From positions 1-64,000 of the forward strand of contig CAXMSE010000039.1 in NCBI GenBank assembly GCA_964196195.1: a stretch of 64,000 bases of DNA, read 5' to 3'. Shown here piece after piece: positions 59,886-64,000 of the stretch (the stretch's first letter is position 1; each line of letters starts with the position of its first letter). The DNA is from OFTM10 sp964196195 (GTDB lineage: Bacteria > Actinomycetota > Acidimicrobiia > Acidimicrobiales > Aldehydirespiratoraceae). A model generated the notes under the pieces. That model searched no databases. It saw nothing but the letters and a program-made list of their open reading frames with translations, and was not told the DNA's origin. Position numbers and translations under genes: made by a program.

Positions 59886-60566
59886 ATGCCGACGATCCTC
59901 ATCGCCGAGGACGACCGCCGCGTGCGGGAGTCGCTCGTTCGCGCCCTCGAGTTGGAGGGATACGACGTGCTCGCGGTTGCCGATGGTGCTCGGGCGTTGG
60001 AGGCCCACGCAGAGCAGGTGGCTGATCTGTTGGTGCTCGACGTGTCGATGCCGAATGTCGATGGTCTCAGTGTTTGTCGCCGCTTGCGAGACAGGGGTGA
60101 TCAGACGCCGGTGATCATGTTGACCGCCCGCCACGAAGTGCCCGACCGGGTGGCGGGTCTTGATGCCGGCGCCGACGACTATCTGGTCAAGCCGTTTGCT
60201 CTCGACGAGCTCCTCGCCCGACTAAGGGCTCGACTGAGGCTGGTCGGTGAGGACACCGCAGACGTGCTTCGGTCTGGCGACCTCGTGATGGACCTGGCGG
60301 GCCGTCGGGTCGAACGTTCGGGCCGGCCCATTGATCTGTCCAAAACGGAGTTCGACCTGCTCGAAGTGTTGCTCCTCAACTCTGGCGTCGTGCTGAGTCG
60401 TGATCAGCTTTACGACACCGTCTGGGACGGCGCCCTCGACGCCGAGTCGAAGACCCTCGACGTGTATGTGGGTTACTTGCGGCGAAAGCTCGAGGCAGGC
60501 GGAGCGCCCCGGCTCGTGCACACCGTCAGGGGCCTCGGGTATGTGTGTCGCGAGGACGCCACGTGA
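59886..60566 (+). CDS. OmpR-family response regulator
   Basis: A 226-residue regulator. The receiver domain (1-115) has acidic pocket EDD (8-10), phospho-acceptor Asp52 in LVLDVSMPNVDG, Thr80 and Lys102 in YLVKPF. The winged-helix DNA-binding domain (about 130-226) shows DLAGRRVERSGRPIDLSKTEFDLLEVLLLNSG and VYVGYLRRKLEAGGAPRLVHTVRGLGYV. Its stop overlaps the histidine kinase GTG by 4 bases. The target may include the secreted-protein gene just downstream; that is inference. Confidence 0.96.
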   Translation: MPTILIAEDDRRVRESLVRALELEGYDVLAVADGARALEAHAEQVADLLVLDVSMPNVDGLSVCRRLRDRGDQTPVIMLTARHEVPDRVAGLDAGADDYLVKPFALDELLARLRARLRLVGEDTADVLRSGDLVMDLAGRRVERSGRPIDLSKTEFDLLEVLLLNSGVVLSRDQLYDTVWDGALDAESKTLDVYVGYLRRKLEAGGAPRLVHTVRGLGYVCREDAT

Positions 60567-61924
60567 CCCTGAGGTTCAGGATCGCGCTGGTGGTGGCTGC
60601 GGTGGTCACCGTGGTGGTGAGCGTCGTCGGGGTCAGTGTCTTCGACGCTGCTCGAACCGAACTGATCGAGGAGGTCGACATCGAGCTTCTGGGCCGGTCG
60701 CGTGTCGCCGCCGGCCCCGGCCGCCCAGAGATCGGTGCTCAGGGGGGCTTCCCATTCGGCCGGAGGGGACCGGAGACCGAGGCAGTGCGTTTCGAGCGCC
60801 TGATCTCCGCCCAAACCTTCGCTCGCGTGCTCGACCCCGACGGGGTGGTCCTCGGCCTCGTTGGCGAGGAGTTCGAAGCACCCACCGATGACACCTTGCT
60901 CGAGGCGGCCGCCGGCGAGCCCGTACTCAGCGATGGGAGGATCGCAGGGGAGGATGCTCGGGTCGTCACCATCGCCATTGCCGATGCGGGATTCCTCCAG
61001 ATCGCAAGGCCTCTCGGCGAGATCGATCAATCACTCGACGATCTGCGCGCCAGGATAATCGTGATCAGCGCGGTGGCGATCGCGGCGGCGGCGGCCGCGG
61101 CGTGGTATCTGGCCACTCGCACGGCTCGTCCGATCGGGCGGCTCACCGAGGCGGCCGGCCGCGTTGCGGCCACCGGCGAGCTCGACCATCCCGTCGACGG
61201 ATCAGGTGGCGATGAGGTCGGGCGTTTGGCCGCGAGCTTCAACGCGATGCTCTCGGCATTGGCCGCGTCTCGCCATCAGCAGCGTCAGCTGGTGATGGAT
61301 GCGAGCCACGAACTTCGCACCCCCCTGTCGAGCCTGCGCACCAACGTCGACGTTTTGCGCTCGGGGAGAGAACTTCCTCCCGACACCCACCATGCCGTGC
61401 TTTCCGACATCGATGCGGAACTCGGCGAGCTCACTGAACTCCTCACCGAACTGGTGGATTTGGCCGCCGATGTGCGGGAGGACGAAGCCCTCGCGCCTGT
61501 CCAGCTCGTGGAGCTTGTCGAACCGGTTGTCGCTCGAGCCCGGCGCCGAACAGGTCGGACGATCGACGTCGAGGTCCGCCGCGACGCCCTGATCGAGGGC
61601 CGCCCCGAATCGCTGAGTCGCGCCATCCGCAACCTCATCGACAACGCGGCCAAGTTCTCGCCCTCTGGGTCGGTGATCCTGCTGACCGTCGATGGAGGAA
61701 CAGTTGCCGTCCACGACTCCGGGCCGGGGATCCCCGTCGATGAAAGGGAGCGCATCTTCGACCGCTTCCACCGGGTCGAGTCCACCCGCACGCTCCCCGG
61801 CTCGGGTCTCGGGCTGGCGATAGTCCGTCAGGTCGCCGAGGTCCACAACGGTTCGGTGTTCGTCGCCGACTCATCCGAGGGCGGCGCCACCGTCGGCTTC
61901 ACCGTGCCGACCGTCGACGACTGA
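60563..61924 (+). CDS. sensor histidine kinase
   Basis: A 453-residue kinase with two membrane spans (about 6-25 and 168-186), an extracytoplasmic sensor between them and a HAMP linker (about 188-240). Phospho-acceptor His249 is in MDASHELRTPLSSLR. The catalytic domain has N-box RNLIDNAAKF, G1 VHDSGPGIPVDE, F-box IFDRFHR and G2 GSGLGLAIV. The start is GTG 60563 overlapping the regulator stop; a GTG further up at 60545 is in the regulator. The pair forms an operon. Confidence 0.95.
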   Translation: MTLRFRIALVVAAVVTVVVSVVGVSVFDAARTELIEEVDIELLGRSRVAAGPGRPEIGAQGGFPFGRRGPETEAVRFERLISAQTFARVLDPDGVVLGLVGEEFEAPTDDTLLEAAAGEPVLSDGRIAGEDARVVTIAIADAGFLQIARPLGEIDQSLDDLRARIIVISAVAIAAAAAAAWYLATRTARPIGRLTEAAGRVAATGELDHPVDGSGGDEVGRLAASFNAMLSALAASRHQQRQLVMDASHELRTPLSSLRTNVDVLRSGRELPPDTHHAVLSDIDAELGELTELLTELVDLAADVREDEALAPVQLVELVEPVVARARRRTGRTIDVEVRRDALIEGRPESLSRAIRNLIDNAAKFSPSGSVILLTVDGGTVAVHDSGPGIPVDERERIFDRFHRVESTRTLPGSGLGLAIVRQVAEVHNGSVFVADSSEGGATVGFTVPTVDD

Positions 61925-62230
61925 GAGGCCAGAGGGACAGCGATCGGCCGCCCGCCTTCAGACGGCGCAAGCCCCGAGACTGTTGTTGGTCAGCGTGTCG
62001 TTCGGACATGTCGTGCAATCCTGCATCACCTTCACCGTCAGAGCTCCGCTGAAGTCGATTCCAACGGCATCATCGAGGCGTGGACGACGACGATGGAGGC
62101 CATCGAGTCCGCGTCCACTCGGCCTCGAAAGAGGGTCGGCCACTTTCTTCACCAGTCCCCAACGCGCTGGTGCCGAACCCCGAGGGATCCGGCACCAGCA
62201 CTGGGTTTGGGGGTTGGAGGGATTCGGGGA
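61925..62230. other. convergent intergenic region, possible gene remnant
   Basis: About 306 bases between the kinase and the secreted-protein gene. On the minus strand 61958-62152 is open and ends with a protein-like stretch (VGIDFSGALTVKVMQDC, then TTCP and NNSLGAC) that resembles the end of a secreted cysteine-containing protein, but the upstream part is not convincing. It may be a remnant. The inverted repeat at 62166-62199 is the other structure. I see no RNA gene. Confidence 0.4.
62166..62199 (-). terminator. inverted repeat, probable terminator
   Basis: GCTGGTGCC and GGCACCAGC form a perfect 9-bp stem with a 16-base loop, 32 bases after the minus-strand stop at 62231. There is no T-run, so it may act as a rho-assisted or actinobacterial I-shaped terminator. 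Confidence 0.5.
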
Positions 62231-62866
62231 TCAGGCAGCGGTGTCGCTCTCGGCACGGGGACCGAAGCCGGGGCCTCCTCGACCGTGGCCGGGGCCACGG
62301 CGGCCGGGCTCGAACTCGCCGTTGATCATGTCTTCGGCGTGCTCGGCGGCTCCGGCGACGATCTCATCGGCCTTCTCCTGGTCGATGCGACCGGCTTCGA
62401 CGGCGTCGGCGGCACGCTCTTCGGCATTGGCGACGATGGCGTCGACCAGATCCTGGGTATCGACGCCCTGCTCGGCGGCCACATCAGCCAACGACTGACC
62501 GCCCCTGAGGGCCTCGCCCAGCTCTTGGGACTCGAGGCCGAGGATCTCGGCGATCTCGCCGCCGCCGGCGGGGCCACGCTGGCCCACACCTTCACGGCCA
62601 TGGCCGCGGCCGGCGAATCCTTCGGCTCGGGCGGCCTCGAGGGCACCGGTCACTGCATCGACCTGGCCTTCGGTGAGGGTGCCGTCGTCGACGAGGGGCT
62701 GGAGCGCCTCGGCGATGTGAGTACCGAATTCCTGGCCGGCTGTCTCGCCGACCTCGTCGACGCCGTCCTGGGCTCCGGCTGAGCCGGGGACGAACAGGGT
62801 TGCGCCGGCGGCAACGCCACCGAGGGTGGACGCTGCGATCACTGTTGCTGCAAGGGTCTTCTTCAT
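62231..62866 (-). CDS. secreted protein with helical repeats
   Basis: A 211-residue protein with a Sec signal peptide (KKTLAATVIAASTLGGVAAGATLFVPGSAGA, cleavage after AGA). The mature part is Gly/Ala/Glu-rich. It has a motif LVDDGTLTEGQVDAVTGALEAAR and a helical module EILGLESQELGEALRGGQSLADVAAEQGVD that recurs in actinobacterial exported proteins beside two-component systems. A Gly/Arg/His-rich tail follows (GRRGPGHGRGG). Function is unknown. ATG 62866 follows GGAGCAG. It is convergent with the kinase. Confidence 0.85.
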   Translation of the reverse strand: MKKTLAATVIAASTLGGVAAGATLFVPGSAGAQDGVDEVGETAGQEFGTHIAEALQPLVDDGTLTEGQVDAVTGALEAARAEGFAGRGHGREGVGQRGPAGGGEIAEILGLESQELGEALRGGQSLADVAAEQGVDTQDLVDAIVANAEERAADAVEAGRIDQEKADEIVAGAAEHAEDMINGEFEPGRRGPGHGRGGPGFGPRAESDTAA

Positions 62867-63015
62867 TGACTTCTGCTCCTTGGGGGATGGTGGTGGGGGT
62901 GCCTCTCTGGGATTCACCATCTCAACCCTCGGTAAGACGATGTTGAGTTGTCTCGGTTGATTCGATTAGGGACTTGTCAGGAAAGTGTGATGGCTTCGGC
63001 CTTAGGATCGGCGCC

Positions 63016-64000
63016 GTGCAGCACGCGCCCTTCCTCACCGACCGTCTCCAGGGATTCGGCACCACGATCTTTGCCGAGATGTCCGCACTCGCCGAACGGA
63101 CCCAGGCCGTCAACCTGGGGCAGGGATTCCCCGACACCGATGGTCCGGCCGAGGTGTCCGAGGCAGCGATCCAGGCGATCCGAGATGGACACAATCAGTA
63201 CCCACCGGGTCCCGGGATCCCATCGCTGAGAGCCGCGGTTGCTGAGCACCGTGCCCGCTTCCGCGGCCAGCACTACGACCCCGATTCCGAGGTGCTGATC
63301 ACCGCGGGTGCCACCGAGGCAATCGCTGCGGCCTTGCTTTCCCTCACCGGCCCCGGCGACGAGGTGGTCACTTTCGAGCCCTACTACGACTCCTACGCAG
63401 CCGGCATTGCCATGAGTGGGGCCCAGCGCAAGGTGGTTACCCTCCGGGCTCCCGACTTCACGTTCGACCTCGGGCAGTTCGCCGCCGCCTTCACGCCCCG
63501 CACGAAGGTGTTGCTCCTCAACACGCCTCACAACCCCACCGGTAAGGTGTTCAGCCGCGAAGAACTCACCGAGATCGCCCGCGTCTGCATCGAACGCGAC
63601 GTGATCGTGGTCACCGATGAGGTTTACGAGCACCTGGTCTTCGATGGTGAGCACATCCCCATCGCGACCTTGCCGGGAATGGCGGAGCGGACTGTCACCG
63701 TGTCGTCGGCGGGAAAGATCTTCTCGTTCACAGGATGGAAGATCGGTTGGGCTTGCGGGCCGGCACCACTCATCTCGGCTGTGCGCACCGCCAAACAATT
63801 CCTCACCTATGTGAGCGGTGGGCCGTTCCAGCACGCGGTAGCGGTGGGGCTCCGTCTCGGCGACGACTTCTTTGATGGTTACACCGCCGAGCTGAGAGCG
63901 AAACGCGACCGTCTCTGCGCCGGTCTCGCCGAGGCAGGCTTCGACGTGCTCGCTCCCCAAGGCACCTACTTCGCGACGTGCGACATAACTCCCATGGGCG
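63016..64000 (+). CDS. class I/II aminotransferase (partial, runs off the window)
   Basis: The first 328 residues of a PLP aminotransferase that continues past the window edge. GTTIFAEMSALAERTQAVNLGQGFPDTDGP is the N-terminal loop, ITAGATEAIAAALL binds phosphate, LLNTPHNPTGKVFSREEL and VVTDEVYEHLVFDG are core motifs, and Lys234 in SSAGKIFSFTGWKIGW forms the Schiff base. This subgroup includes methionine/kynurenine aminotransferases and N-succinyldiaminopimelate aminotransferase DapC; they cannot be separated here. The start is GTG 63016. Confidence 0.92.
   Translation, partial: MQHAPFLTDRLQGFGTTIFAEMSALAERTQAVNLGQGFPDTDGPAEVSEAAIQAIRDGHNQYPPGPGIPSLRAAVAEHRARFRGQHYDPDSEVLITAGATEAIAAALLSLTGPGDEVVTFEPYYDSYAAGIAMSGAQRKVVTLRAPDFTFDLGQFAAAFTPRTKVLLLNTPHNPTGKVFSREELTEIARVCIERDVIVVTDEVYEHLVFDGEHIPIATLPGMAERTVTVSSAGKIFSFTGWKIGWACGPAPLISAVRTAKQFLTYVSGGPFQHAVAVGLRLGDDFFDGYTAELRAKRDRLCAGLAEAGFDVLAPQGTYFATCDITPMG

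Overview
The window is high-GC DNA, densely packed with short intergenic gaps and many 4-base ATGA/GTGA overlaps. It reads as a chromosomal segment of an actinobacterium, most likely class Acidimicrobiia (Ilumatobacter-like). The support is indirect: F420-type oxidoreductases (two LLM-fold, two intact PPOX-fold genes), DUF3039, DUF2277 and DUF4404 proteins, a mycothiol-type DsbA-like protein, actinobacterial LexA boxes (GAAC-N4-GTTC), a PaaX-type regulator and an AgpS/GlpD neighbourhood of the kind seen in mycobacteria. No tRNA, rRNA, CRISPR array, insertion sequence or prophage was recognised.

Layout. 1-4421: tail of an upstream gene, a NIPSNAP-like protein, an FKBP isomerase, an aldo/keto reductase, engB, a short-chain dehydrogenase remnant and a DUF480 protein. 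4420-10420: GH3 glycosidase, a UvrD-type helicase under two LexA boxes, a PPOX protein, a class V aminotransferase, then decayed PPOX and cyclase remnants. 10420-17484: LLM oxidoreductase, pcm, two paralogous double-ACT proteins, a lipoprotein, a desaturase/PaaX pair, an AlkC-like glycosylase and a DUF4404 protein. 17613-22724: an operon of lipoprotein, adaptor, ABC ATPase, permease and a second adaptor. 22829-34085: aminotransferase class IV, GH114 lipoprotein, proline-tailed membrane protein, acyl-CoA ligase, DUF2510-PASTA-SLH protein, S4 protein, DUF3179 lipoprotein, guanine deaminase and an MMPL transporter. 34116-39331: an operon of DsbA-like protein, glpD, AgpS-like oxidase and FGGY (glycerol) kinase. 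39399-46670: LLM oxidoreductase, HAD nucleotidase, PPOX, dinB with a LexA box, nitrobindin-like protein, an AhpD-like selenoprotein and DUF2277. 46705-59093: UvrD2-like helicase, GlsB, a decayed alkD, AlkA, PAP2, flavodoxin, a frameshifted GGDEF protein, DUF3039, ATP-dependent DNA ligase, ABC-F ATPase and SurE. 59129-64000: hemolysin III, a two-component system, a secreted protein and a partial class I aminotransferase.

The most notable result is the gene at 45320-46414. Its reading frame contains one in-frame TGA (46043-46045) exactly at the second cysteine position of an AhpD/CMD C-x-x-C-x-x-x-H site. Translation resumes in the same frame with AhpD-type sequence to a TGA at 46412. A perfect 7-bp stem with a GGTGC loop starts 17 nt after the internal TGA, matching the bacterial SECIS model. 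I read it as a selenocysteine protein that ordinary gene calling splits in two.

A second theme is DNA repair: two UvrD-like helicases, DinB, AlkA, an AlkC-like protein, an ATP-dependent ligase and a decayed AlkD, with LexA sites at uvrD and dinB. A third is recent gene decay: remnants of SDR, PPOX, class III cyclase and AlkD genes still recognisable between intact neighbours.
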